DNA from: Candidatus Omnitrophota bacterium
Lineage (GTDB): Bacteria; Omnitrophota; Gorgyraeia; Gygaellales; Profunditerraquicolaceae
NCBI GenBank assembly: GCA_016212045.1
Contig: JACRHO010000057.1
Coordinates: 1 to 15,247 of the forward strand
Length of the DNA: 15,247 bases
Direction: 5' to 3'
Under the pieces are notes generated by a model. That model made no database searches and had not been told where the DNA came from. It saw nothing but the letters and a program-made list of their open reading frames with translations. How positions within the stretch are numbered: the stretch's first letter is position 1; each line of letters starts with the position of its first letter. Made by a program: the position numbers and the translations under genes. This document shows, one piece after another, positions 1 to 7,611 of the stretch.

Positions 1-328
1 CAATAAAAAATACAAAAAATGTAAGCAATGCAAATTGTAAAGCCCTCCGTAGGATACTAGAGATAACCTCTTTAATTTTTTCCGTATTAGCCTGGGCATT
101 AAATTCAGAAGTATATTTGGCTACCAGAGTCTGCAGCGCGGATAAGGGCATGGAGATTAACATACATATGGAGAGCAGGCTATTAGTAGCCGCGAAATCG
201 CTTGGGGACAAACGGTGGGCAATTAAAAACTGGTAAAGAAGGTTTAAGAAACTTACAGAAAACGAACCGATAAACACTAAGATGATATTTTTATGGAAAG
301 CGTCTAGATTTTTTAAATATCTAATCAC
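1..328 (-). CDS. Polysaccharide/oligosaccharide flippase, N-terminal part (runs off the window)
   Basis: The first 109 codons of a membrane protein continue past the left edge. Translation from a GTG at 326-328 gives a basic N-terminus (VIRYLKNLDAFHK), a hydrophobic segment at about residues 15-35, a second at about 50-66, then LVAKYTSEF near residues 68-76 and a third starting near 96. A first helix, a polar turn and a (V/A)xKYxSEF motif are typical of Wzx/RfbX-type flippases of the MOP superfamily, which move lipid-linked sugar units across the inner membrane. The GTG shares one base with the tyrS stop (TAGTG), so translation is probably coupled to tyrS; no clear Shine-Dalgarno sequence is visible. 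The next in-frame ATG is only at residue 56, inside the second helix, which supports the GTG. The family is fairly sure; the substrate cannot be told. Confidence 0.75.
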   Translation of the reverse strand, partial: MIRYLKNLDAFHKNIILVFIGSFSVSFLNLLYQFLIAHRLSPSDFAATNSLLSICMLISMPLSALQTLVAKYTSEFNAQANTEKIKEVISSILRRALQFALLTFFVFFI

Positions 329-1497
329 TATTTTTCTAATTTTAAGAAACGCCGTTTTCCGGCCTTAAGGATGCCTGGATTCTGCATTAGGGCATCTTCT
401 TTTTCTATCCTGAGATCGTCCAACCATACACTACCCTGCTTAATCAGGCGGCGCGCCTCATTCTTAGTCTTTACCAAGCCGCTATCTAAAAGGATATCTA
501 TAAGTTTATTTTTTGCCGGAGTTATTTTATAAATGGGGATATCCTGCGGTGTTTCTTTCTGACTAAACACGCGCTCAAATTCTGTGCGTGCCGTAAGAGC
601 ATCCTTTTTCGTATGGTATTGTTCAACGATAAGTTGCGCTAATTTTAATTTTGCCTCTTTAGGATGCATGAGCTTTACTGCCTCTACATTCTCATCGGTC
701 AAGAGATCGTAATACTTAAACATAAGTTCGTCGGATATAGACATAATCTTCCCGAATATTTCTTTTGGCGATTCATCAATACCGACGTAGTTTCCATAGG
801 ACTTACTCATCTTCTGCTGGCCATCCGTCCCCTCTAAAAGCGGCATAGTAATAATCACCTGCTGCGGTTGGCCAAAATCCTTCTGGATGTCTCTGCCTAC
901 TAAAAGATTGAATATCTGGTCTGTTCCGCCTAATTCAATATCTGCCTCAAGTTTAAGCGAGTCATAGCCCTGTAAAAGCGGATACATGAACTCTAATAGT
1001 GAGATATCTTCATTCTTGCTTAACCTTTTTTTAAAATCAGCTCGGGATAGCATCTGTGAGACGGTTGCGTGGGTAGTCAGATTCAATATATCCAACCCCG
1101 ACATCTTGTCAAACCACTCGCTATTAAAAATAATCTGCGCCTTATCCATATCCAGTACTTTAGATACCTGTTTTTTGTAAGTCGCGGCGTTTTTCATCAC
1201 CTCTTCCTTGGTCAATTGCTTTCTTGCCTCCTGCCTGCCACTGGGATCCCCAATCCTTGCGGTAAAATCTCCAATGAGAAAGATAACCCTGTGGCCTAAT
1301 TCTTGGAATTGACGGAGTTTGCGCAATAATACCGTATGTCCCAGATGGATATCTGGCGCAGTAGGGTCAAAACCCGCCTTGATATTTAAGGGCCTCTTGC
1401 TACGCTTACTTTCCTCTAATTTCTTCTCCAACTCGTATTCTGAAACTATCTCCACTGCGCCGCGTTTAATAATTTCTAATTGTTTTTCTATCTCCAT
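328..1497 (-). CDS. tyrS: Tyrosyl-tRNA synthetase
   Basis: This class I aminoacyl-tRNA synthetase charges tRNA-Tyr in the cytoplasm. The 389-residue protein is full length for bacterial TyrRS. Visible motifs are the HIGH-type signature HLGH at residues 51-54 (AGFDPTAPDIHLGH), the tyrosine-pocket region LQGYDSLKLEADIELGGTDQ at about 175-194, and the KMSKS loop at 229-233. The C-terminus (about 325-389) is an S4-like RNA-binding domain (LIDILLDSGLVKTKNEARR). HxGH rather than HIGN puts it in the TyrZ-like branch of bacterial TyrRS rather than the E. coli-type branch. The ATG at 1495-1497 follows a GGGGTGA Shine-Dalgarno sequence, 18 bases after the rpsA stop. The stop overlaps the start of the flippase gene by one base. 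Confidence 0.97.
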   Translation of the reverse strand: MEIEKQLEIIKRGAVEIVSEYELEKKLEESKRSKRPLNIKAGFDPTAPDIHLGHTVLLRKLRQFQELGHRVIFLIGDFTARIGDPSGRQEARKQLTKEEVMKNAATYKKQVSKVLDMDKAQIIFNSEWFDKMSGLDILNLTTHATVSQMLSRADFKKRLSKNEDISLLEFMYPLLQGYDSLKLEADIELGGTDQIFNLLVGRDIQKDFGQPQQVIITMPLLEGTDGQQKMSKSYGNYVGIDESPKEIFGKIMSISDELMFKYYDLLTDENVEAVKLMHPKEAKLKLAQLIVEQYHTKKDALTARTEFERVFSQKETPQDIPIYKITPAKNKLIDILLDSGLVKTKNEARRLIKQGSVWLDDLRIEKEDALMQNPGILKAGKRRFLKLEK

Positions 1498-1515
1498 TTT
1501 TCACCCCAGTAAGTT

Positions 1516-3057
1516 CTAAATTTTGGCGGAGAGACCGATCTTGGCCTGCTCTACATCCACCTTTATCACCTTAACCTGCATTTTATCCCCGGGTTTTAAT
1601 TGGGCAAGTTTATCTTTATCTATCTCATTGGCATAGACCAGGCCTTCTAAATCCTGGTCAATTTTGACAAAAACGCCAAAATCGGTAATACTGACTACCT
1701 CTGAATCCAGAACCGTATCCAAAGGATATTTACTCGCTATTTCAGTCCAGGGATTTGGCTGCAATTGTTTTAGGCCTAAAGAAATGCGGCGGTTTTGGGC
1801 ATCTACCGAAAGCACTACCACTTCTAACTTCTGGCCTTTCTTTAACAGGTCTTGCGGATGATTTATTCTTTTTGTCCAAGACATATCTGAAACATGAATC
1901 ATCCCTTCTAAACTGCTGTCTAATTCCACAAAGGCGCCATAATCAGTAAAACCCCTCACCTTTCCTTGAACCTTTGAACCCGCTGTGTATTTTAAATCTG
2001 CCTCTAACCACGGATTCTGCTCTAATTGTTTCAGGCTTAAAGAAATCCGGCGGGAATCCTTATCCACACTCAAGACCTGGGTCTCTAAGATATCTCCGAT
2101 GGCAAACATCTCACCAGGATTAGTAATTCTTTTAGTCCAGGACATCTCAGAGATATGGATTAAACCTTCAATGCCTTTTTCTAACTCTATAAATACCCCG
2201 TAAGGGACGATATTCACTACCTTGCCTTTTACCGTAGAGCCTACGTTGTATTTTGTTCCTATCTCTTGCCACGGGTCAGGTAATCTCTGTTTTAAGCCCA
2301 GCGAGACTTTATTATTTTCTTTGTCTAAGTTTAAAATAACGACATCAATTTTATCTCCCAGGGCAACTATTTCCGAAGGATGGCTAATCTTTGACCAAGA
2401 CATATCGGTAATATGCAAAAGCCCATCCACTCCGCCTAAATCTACAAAGGCGCCAAAGTCAGTGATAGCCTTGACTGTACCAGAACAAATCTCTCCTGTC
2501 TTCAATTCCTGCCACAATTTATCTTTGGCAACCTGTCTTTCTTTTTGGATTGCCTCCCGGCGCGACAAAATGAGACTCCGCCTTAAATTGTTAATCTTGA
2601 CAATCTTAAATTTAAAGTTTTTATTCAAGATATCCTTGTCTGGCACGCCTTTAAAGGCAGAAAGCGATGCCGGCAGGAATCCTTCTATGCCATTGACATC
2701 CACCAAAAATCCACCCTTTACTTTTTTTAGAGGTCTTCCCTCTACCAATTCTCCGTCTTGAGAATTTTTGACTACTTTATCCCAGCCATGAATGCGCATC
2801 GCCTTCTGGCGGGAGAGCCGGATTAAACCAGCGTCGTCTTCTACAGAATCCACCAGAAAATCTAATTCCTTGCCTACCTCCAGATCGCCTTTGTCAAACT
2901 CGGCAAGCGGCACCAGACCCTCGGATTTAAAGCCGACGTCCACCAGTACATCATTCTGACGGACAGAAACGATTTTACCGCTGATAATCTGGCCATCCCG
3001 GATAATCTTGATACTCTGGTTATAAAGCTGTTCCATCTCTGATCTTGTTTCTGCCAT
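1516..3057 (-). CDS. rpsA: 30S ribosomal protein S1 (six S1 domains)
   Basis: S1 helps the 30S subunit bind and unfold mRNA at initiation. The 513 residues hold six S1 (OB-fold) repeats at about 21-83, 101-166, 187-256, 272-343, 358-430 and 445-511. Repeats 3 to 5 are the most alike, each with a TDFGAFV/VPYGVFI/TDYGAFV strand followed by GLLHITDMSW-like and RISLGLKQ-like blocks; this is the mRNA-binding core in proteobacterial S1. Repeats 1 and 2 are more divergent, as in ribosome-docking domains. At 513 residues it is slightly shorter than E. coli S1 (557) but keeps six domains. The ATG at 3055-3057 follows a very strong GAGGAGGAGC Shine-Dalgarno sequence (plus-strand 3064-3073), unusual for an S1 gene, since E. 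coli rpsA has a weak one. plsC upstream and tyrS downstream are co-directional; cmk, a frequent neighbour of plsC and rpsA, is not here. Confidence 0.96.
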   Translation of the reverse strand: MAETRSEMEQLYNQSIKIIRDGQIISGKIVSVRQNDVLVDVGFKSEGLVPLAEFDKGDLEVGKELDFLVDSVEDDAGLIRLSRQKAMRIHGWDKVVKNSQDGELVEGRPLKKVKGGFLVDVNGIEGFLPASLSAFKGVPDKDILNKNFKFKIVKINNLRRSLILSRREAIQKERQVAKDKLWQELKTGEICSGTVKAITDFGAFVDLGGVDGLLHITDMSWSKISHPSEIVALGDKIDVVILNLDKENNKVSLGLKQRLPDPWQEIGTKYNVGSTVKGKVVNIVPYGVFIELEKGIEGLIHISEMSWTKRITNPGEMFAIGDILETQVLSVDKDSRRISLSLKQLEQNPWLEADLKYTAGSKVQGKVRGFTDYGAFVELDSSLEGMIHVSDMSWTKRINHPQDLLKKGQKLEVVVLSVDAQNRRISLGLKQLQPNPWTEIASKYPLDTVLDSEVVSITDFGVFVKIDQDLEGLVYANEIDKDKLAQLKPGDKMQVKVIKVDVEQAKIGLSAKI

Positions 3058-3096
3058 TTTAATGCTCCTCCTCTAATGATATTTTTTTAAAAAGAT

Positions 3097-3131
3097 AAAA
3101 TCTTTGGTTATCTAAATAACCGTAAGATTTT
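3097..3131 (-). terminator. Stem-loop with T-run upstream of rpsA (terminator or attenuator)
   Basis: On the minus strand AAAATCTT-AC-GGTTAT-TTAG-ATAACC-A-AAGATTTT forms an 8-bp and a 6-bp stem separated by a small internal loop, with a TTAG tetraloop. It is followed by ATCTTTTT, a short T-run. It lies 50 bases after the plsC stop and 40 bases before the rpsA start codon, in the only long gap of the central gene run. It could end the transcript that runs from rplU to plsC, or act as a leader hairpin that attenuates rpsA. The stem is AT-rich, so it is a modest intrinsic terminator. Confidence 0.5.
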
Positions 3132-3180
3132 AGGCGGGTTAATCTATTGTTGGAATTTATGGGTTGGGTAAAGCTTTTTG

Positions 3181-3768
3181 CTAACATGCAAGATGCCTGA
3201 CATTCTCCATTATGTTGCTTGAGATATCATGATAAGGCATACTCCTTTCTATAAAAATTTCTTTGCCAAAAGATACTAAGATTTTATTAAGACGGATGGT
3301 CTTGGTCCCTTTCGGTAATGCGATATCACTACCCTTAACAAAAACCGGGATTACCGGAACAGCTAGTTTACTCGCCAAGAATCCAATTCCCGCATGAGCC
3401 TGAGCGTGGCTTGCGCCTGGCAGCTGGCGGGTCCCTTCAGGAAAAAGAAGTAACGGCTGGCCGTTTTTTACCCGGCGCATGGCCTCTTTTAAAGCCGATA
3501 AATCTGCAGAATCTCTCTTTACTGGAAAAACGCCCAGCGCAGAAAAAAACCAAGAAGATAAAAGATGTTTAAATAACTCATCTTTGGCCATAAAATTTAA
3601 TTTTTGCGGGACTAACACGCCTATCGCAACCGGGTCAAGGTAACTGACATGGTTGCTGGCTAAAATAAAACCTCCTTTTTTAGGTAAATTTTCTTTGCCT
3701 ATTGCCTCCAGGCCAAAAAATATTTTTAAAATAATAAGCGAAATTAACCGGAGTATCCAGTAAAGCAT
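3181..3768 (-). CDS. plsC: 1-acyl-sn-glycerol-3-phosphate acyltransferase (PlsC family)
   Basis: This is a membrane-associated acyltransferase that adds the second fatty acid to lysophosphatidic acid, making phosphatidic acid for phospholipid synthesis. The 195 residues begin with a hydrophobic helix (about 1-20), followed by the catalytic HX4D motif NHVSYLDP near residues 39-46, a KDELF block near 62-66, the phosphate-binding FPEGTR at about 109-114 and a VIPVFVKGSD block near 139-148. The length is at the short end of the family, and the last helix ends abruptly at VRHLAC. The ATG at 3766-3768 lies one base after the stop of the phosphohexomutase gene, so it is probably translated by coupling. 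It is the last gene before the rpsA stem-loop. The family is firm; acyl-donor preference is not visible. Confidence 0.9.
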   Translation of the reverse strand: MLYWILRLISLIILKIFFGLEAIGKENLPKKGGFILASNHVSYLDPVAIGVLVPQKLNFMAKDELFKHLLSSWFFSALGVFPVKRDSADLSALKEAMRRVKNGQPLLLFPEGTRQLPGASHAQAHAGIGFLASKLAVPVIPVFVKGSDIALPKGTKTIRLNKILVSFGKEIFIERSMPYHDISSNIMENVRHLAC

Positions 3769-3769
3769 C

Positions 3770-5146
3770 TTAAAGGATTAGCCCCTCGCCTAATTTCAGG
3801 AGTTTTTTGGCTTGCAGAAGGCTTCTTGCCTCAGCATAGACGCGCATCATCGGCTCGGTGCCTGAGCCGCGAAACATCAGCCAACTCTCATCCTCACAGA
3901 TTAATTTTATGCCATCATAGTCCTTGACCCGCACCACTTTTTTTCCTAATAATTCTTTAGGCAGATTTTCTTTTTTTAGTTCAACCTTCTGTTTAAGTTG
4001 TAGGTCGCTGCGCACATAATAGAATTTACCAAACTGCCTCTCCATATCATTAAGAATCTTTAAGATATTTTTATTGCGATAAGCCATCATTTCTAAGAGT
4101 AGCAATCCGGCAACGCTGCCGTCGCGCTCAGGGATATAACCTTTTACCCCCATACCGCCGGCCTCTTCTCCTCCGGCAACAATATCTTCTTTTTCCATGA
4201 GGCTTGAGATATACTTAAAACCCACCGGGGTCTCATAGAGTTTAACTTGCAAAAACTTGGCTATATGGTCAATCATGGTGCTGCCGGCAATGGTCTTGAC
4301 AATGCCGCCGGACCAATTTCTATCTTGAGTTAGGTGCAGCGCCAGAAGCCCCAATATCTTCTGCGGATGGATAAATATACCGCCCGGGGCTACGGCAGCA
4401 ATACGGTCAGCATCGCCATCCAGGGCAATCCCTAAATCAAATTCTTCCTTCTTCACCCTGGTTTTTAGTTCCTCTAAATTCTCTTCCACCGGCTCAGGCC
4501 TCATGCCGCCAAATGAAGGATTAATATTGTTACGCATAAACTCTAATCTTATACCTGTGTCTTTCAACACATTAGCAATAAAACTATTCCCTGAGCCATA
4601 CATCGCATCCACTAAAACCTTAAACCTTTTATTTTTTATCTTCTTTAAATCAATATAGGAACAGATAAATTTGATGTAGTCGCGGATTAAATCTTCTTTT
4701 TTTATCTGGCCTGCCAAAAGAGAGCCTTTGCTTACCGGATTCTTACCTAAGAGCGCTTCAATCTTGGCGGTTACTTCAGGGCCGGCTGCCCCGCCCGAAG
4801 GAAGTTTAATCTTAAAACCGTTGTATTCTGCAGGATTGTGCGACGCAGTAATCATAATCCCAAAATCCAGTTTTCTAATTCTAACGGTAAAACTTAAAGT
4901 TGGGGTGGGTATTGGTCCCTTTGAAAGAATAACTCTGATGCCGTTATTTTTAAAAACACCTGCGGCGCTTTCCGCAAAACTTTCGGAAAGAAAGCGCGTA
5001 TCATAACCGATAGCAATCTTTTTTCCCGCGCCTAAATAATCTGCTACTGCCTGCGAGAGAATTTTTAAGTTCTCAAAAGTGTATCCTTCTCCAATAATCG
5101 CCCTCCAGCCATCAGTGCCGAATTTTATTGCCGTATTATTAAGCAT
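3770..5146 (-). CDS. Alpha-D-phosphohexomutase (phosphoglucomutase/phosphomannomutase family)
   Basis: This enzyme moves a phosphate between C1 and C6 of a hexose through a phosphoserine, linking glycolysis to sugar-nucleotide and cell-envelope synthesis. The 458 residues show all four functional loops: catalytic TASHNP with Ser102, metal-binding DGDADR at 243-248, the sugar-binding loop GGEEAGG at 325-331, and phosphate-binding RGSGTEP at 426-432. ETPVGFKYI at about 305-313 is seen in glucose-type mutases. The sugar loop normally reads GE(E/M)SG(G/H); here Ser is replaced by Ala. TASHNP and GEEAGG argue against GlmM, which usually has SASHNP and GEQSGH. The substrate (glucose, mannose or both) is therefore unsettled and no symbol is given. 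The start overlaps the rpe stop by eight bases. Confidence 0.92.
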   Translation of the reverse strand: MLNNTAIKFGTDGWRAIIGEGYTFENLKILSQAVADYLGAGKKIAIGYDTRFLSESFAESAAGVFKNNGIRVILSKGPIPTPTLSFTVRIRKLDFGIMITASHNPAEYNGFKIKLPSGGAAGPEVTAKIEALLGKNPVSKGSLLAGQIKKEDLIRDYIKFICSYIDLKKIKNKRFKVLVDAMYGSGNSFIANVLKDTGIRLEFMRNNINPSFGGMRPEPVEENLEELKTRVKKEEFDLGIALDGDADRIAAVAPGGIFIHPQKILGLLALHLTQDRNWSGGIVKTIAGSTMIDHIAKFLQVKLYETPVGFKYISSLMEKEDIVAGGEEAGGMGVKGYIPERDGSVAGLLLLEMMAYRNKNILKILNDMERQFGKFYYVRSDLQLKQKVELKKENLPKELLGKKVVRVKDYDGIKLICEDESWLMFRGSGTEPMMRVYAEARSLLQAKKLLKLGEGLIL

Positions 5147-5783
5147 TTCTTATCTTTCCTAAGGCCGCCAACATATCTTTTGCGCCAAATAAATATGAAC
5201 CCGCAGCCAAAACATTGGCGCCGGCATTAATTAACTTAGCGGCAACTTTATCATTTACGCCGCCATCCACCGCAATATCCCCCTTAAATATAGAGCGTAA
5301 CTTTTTTATTTTGGGGATTACCGACGGAATAAACTCCTGTCCGCTAAAACCCGGATTTACCGACATCACCAAGACAAAATCCACAAACTTAAGGGCACCT
5401 TTAATTCTTTCTAATGGAGTAGCCGGATTTAAAGAGATACCCAGTTTTATTTGTTTTGCCTTGAGCTTTAGACTGAGGGCTTTGAGCTTGGAGCTTGAAA
5501 TAGTCTCTATATGCACGGTGAGCATATCGCTTCCCGCCTTGACAAAGTCAGCGATAAATTTTTCTGGTTCTTCAATCATCAGATGCACATCTAACGGCAA
5601 TCTTGTTACCTTACGGATATATTTTACTACTACCGGACCAATGGTAATATTGGGAACAAAGTGACCATCCATCACATCAATATGCAGCATATCTGCCCCG
5701 GCCTCTTCTGAGCGCTTAATCTCTCGGTCTAAGCAGCTAAAATCTGCAGAAAGTATAGAAGGCGCTATTTTTATTCTCTTCAT
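5139..5783 (-). CDS. rpe: Ribulose-phosphate 3-epimerase
   Basis: This enzyme interconverts ribulose-5-phosphate and xylulose-5-phosphate in the pentose phosphate pathway. It is a TIM barrel of 214 residues, normal for the family. Expected features are APSILSADF at 7-15, metal and catalytic residues His34 and Asp36 (LHIDVMDGHFVPN), His67 (DVHLM), the NPATPLE loop at 119-125, MSVNPGFSGQ at 140-149 and the second catalytic acid in VDGGV (Asp173). Residues 95-109 (ISSSKLKALSLKLKA) look like a translated nucleotide repeat with three AAGCTC units, in place of the usual, more varied helix. The total length is only about two residues longer there than in E. coli Rpe, so the barrel should be intact. 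The start overlaps the nadD stop as ATGA. Confidence 0.96.
   Translation of the reverse strand: MKRIKIAPSILSADFSCLDREIKRSEEAGADMLHIDVMDGHFVPNITIGPVVVKYIRKVTRLPLDVHLMIEEPEKFIADFVKAGSDMLTVHIETISSSKLKALSLKLKAKQIKLGISLNPATPLERIKGALKFVDFVLVMSVNPGFSGQEFIPSVIPKIKKLRSIFKGDIAVDGGVNDKVAAKLINAGANVLAAGSYLFGAKDMLAALGKIRNA
5461..5500. repeat. AAGCTC-type short repeat inside rpe
   Basis: On the plus strand GAGCTT occurs at 5463-5468, 5484-5489 and 5491-5496, with TTGAGCTT at 5461-5468 and again at 5482-5489. Translated on the minus strand it gives the Lys/Leu/Ser-rich stretch at residues 95-109 of Rpe. The periodicity is imperfect and only about 40 bases long, so chance or helix composition bias cannot be excluded. 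Confidence 0.4.
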
Positions 5784-6346
5784 TTATAAAGCCCTCTTCT
5801 GGTAATATATTTATAGACTGCTTCTGTCACCAAATAACGGAAAGACCGCTTTTCTTTGCTGGCCTGGCGGATTTCAAAGGCAGAGATATCTACAGCCCGG
5901 ATAGGAATAGTGGAAATATACGTTGGAATCTTCTCTAAAGGATATCCGGGGCGGGTAGCCACCACAAACTTTACCATTTTGATAATCTCGCTTAAGTCTT
6001 TCCATTCGTCTAAATATTTCAGCAAATCCGAACCAATAATAAAATACAGTTCATCCTGCGGGTATCTACGTTTAAATTCATTTAGCGTATCTATGGTGTA
6101 TGACCTGCCATCTCTTTTTATCTCTATGTCAGAAACACAAAAATACTTATTCTCCTTGATTGCAAGCTTCACCATCGCAAATCTATCTTTGGCCGGGGCA
6201 ATCTCAGTATTATCCTTGTGCGGCGGTAAATATGCCGGCACAAAAATAATGCGCTCTAAATCCAGTTTTTCTCTTACCTCTTCAGCCAGAATTAAATGGC
6301 CAAGATGAATAGGGTTAAATGTCCCGCCTAATATACCGATTTTCAT
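5780..6346 (-). CDS. nadD: Nicotinate-nucleotide adenylyltransferase
   Basis: NadD joins nicotinate mononucleotide and ATP to give deamido-NAD in NAD biosynthesis. The 188-residue protein is a normal-length member of the nucleotidyltransferase fold. It shows the ATP-binding GGTFNPIHLGH (residues 8-18), FVPAYLPPHK near 36-45, the FIIGSDLL block near 103-110, WKDLSEI and the C-terminal signature ISAFEIR (usually ISSTxIR), followed by FRYLV. The start ATG overlaps the proA stop (ATGA), so it is translationally coupled. In many bacteria nadD is followed by rsfS, the ribosome silencing factor; here rpe follows directly. Confidence 0.95.
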   Translation of the reverse strand: MKIGILGGTFNPIHLGHLILAEEVREKLDLERIIFVPAYLPPHKDNTEIAPAKDRFAMVKLAIKENKYFCVSDIEIKRDGRSYTIDTLNEFKRRYPQDELYFIIGSDLLKYLDEWKDLSEIIKMVKFVVATRPGYPLEKIPTYISTIPIRAVDISAFEIRQASKEKRSFRYLVTEAVYKYITRRGLYK

Positions 6347-7602
6347 TCTCTAATCTGCCCCCGGCCAAAAACCATATATTTATAGGTGGTCAGTTCTTCT
6401 AAAGCCATCGGACCTCTGGCATGCAGTTTATCGGTAGAAATGCCAATCTCCGCGCCCAAGCCAAATTGGTAACCGTCGGTAAAACGCGTTGAGGCATTCA
6501 CATAGACGCAGGCAGAATCTACCTCTCTTAAAAATTTCAGGGCATTATTTTTATTATCGGTCACGATTGTATCCGAATGATGCGAACCATAGTCGTTAAT
6601 ATGGCGGATGGCCGCATCTAAGTCCTCCACTACCTTGACCGAGAGGATTAAATCCAGGTACTCGGTGTGATAATCTTTTTCCGTAGCCAGTTTTATCCTG
6701 CCGCGGCTAATCTTCTGCGTTAGGCGGCAGCCGCGAATCTCTACACCAGCGTCTTTAAATTTCTTGAGCATCCCCGGTAAAAACCTGATTGCTACATCCT
6801 TATGTACGAGCATACTCTCCATCGCATTACAGACCCCGGGCCGCTGCAGTTTGGCATTCAAACAAATTTTTTCCGCCATATTCAAATCCGCCCAGTCATC
6901 CACGTAAAGATGGCAGATGCCTTTATAATGCTTGATGACCGGGATACGCGAAGTCTTTACTACTTTATTAATCAGGGCCTCGCCTCCGCGCGGCATCACC
7001 AAATCAATATAATTATTTAATTTTAAAAGAATGTCTATGGCCCGCCTATCAGTGGTAGTAACCAGATTAACTAAATTCTGAGCTAATCCAAACTTCTTTA
7101 GCACATCCTGCAGGGTCTTAAAAATCGCCAAATTAGAATTCAAGGATTCGCTGCCGCCCCTTAAGATAACGCTGTTTCCGGATTTAAAACATAAGCCAAT
7201 GCAATCCGCAGTCACATTGGGCCGCGACTCATAAATGATGGCAATTACGCCAATCGGCACGCGCACCTTATGGATGCATAAACCATTTGGCCGGGAAAAA
7301 ACCCTGATTTCTTTTCCCACCGGATCCGGCAGTTTAGTTAATTCTCGTAACGACTGTGCCATTTCGTTAATACGTTTATCATTCAGGGTCAACCGGTCAA
7401 TAAGGGCCGAAGATAAACCTAAACGCCTGGCTACCAATAAATCTTTCCTGTTAGCTTTCAGGATAAGGCTCTCTTTGCGCTTTAAAGCCTTAGCCATGGC
7501 TTTGAGAACTTTATTTTTTCTTGCCGAAGATAAATCTAACGTGGCCCGGCAGGCCCCTTGGGCTGCTTTAGCCATATTAGTTAATTCTTGTCTGAGGCTC
7601 AT
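6343..7602 (-). CDS. proA: Gamma-glutamyl phosphate reductase
   Basis: ProA reduces gamma-glutamyl phosphate with NADPH to glutamate-5-semialdehyde, the second step of proline synthesis. The 419-residue protein is full length and belongs to the aldehyde dehydrogenase superfamily. Conserved blocks are PIGVIAIIYESRPNVTAD (about 116-133), the glycine-rich SGNSVILRGG (141-150), MPRGG (203-207) and the catalytic cysteine Cys258 in RPGVCNAMESMLVH. A conserved C-terminal block is FTDGYQFGLGAEIGIST. Its ATG follows the proB stop by nine bases, with no recognisable Shine-Dalgarno sequence, which fits coupling to proB. The partner proC is not in the window. Confidence 0.97.
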   Translation of the reverse strand: MSLRQELTNMAKAAQGACRATLDLSSARKNKVLKAMAKALKRKESLILKANRKDLLVARRLGLSSALIDRLTLNDKRINEMAQSLRELTKLPDPVGKEIRVFSRPNGLCIHKVRVPIGVIAIIYESRPNVTADCIGLCFKSGNSVILRGGSESLNSNLAIFKTLQDVLKKFGLAQNLVNLVTTTDRRAIDILLKLNNYIDLVMPRGGEALINKVVKTSRIPVIKHYKGICHLYVDDWADLNMAEKICLNAKLQRPGVCNAMESMLVHKDVAIRFLPGMLKKFKDAGVEIRGCRLTQKISRGRIKLATEKDYHTEYLDLILSVKVVEDLDAAIRHINDYGSHHSDTIVTDNKNNALKFLREVDSACVYVNASTRFTDGYQFGLGAEIGISTDKLHARGPMALEELTTYKYMVFGRGQIRE

Positions 7603-7611
7603 ATTATTCGT

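Noticed and set aside
2222..2761. Plus-strand open frame of 179 codons opposite rpsA
   Set aside because: Antisense to the S1 repeats, with no recognisable motif or ribosome binding site; its internal similarity mirrors the repeats of rpsA.
3181..3200. plsC as a truncated pseudogene
   Set aside because: The C-terminus is short, but all catalytic blocks are present and no continuation of the family was seen in other frames in the gap that follows.
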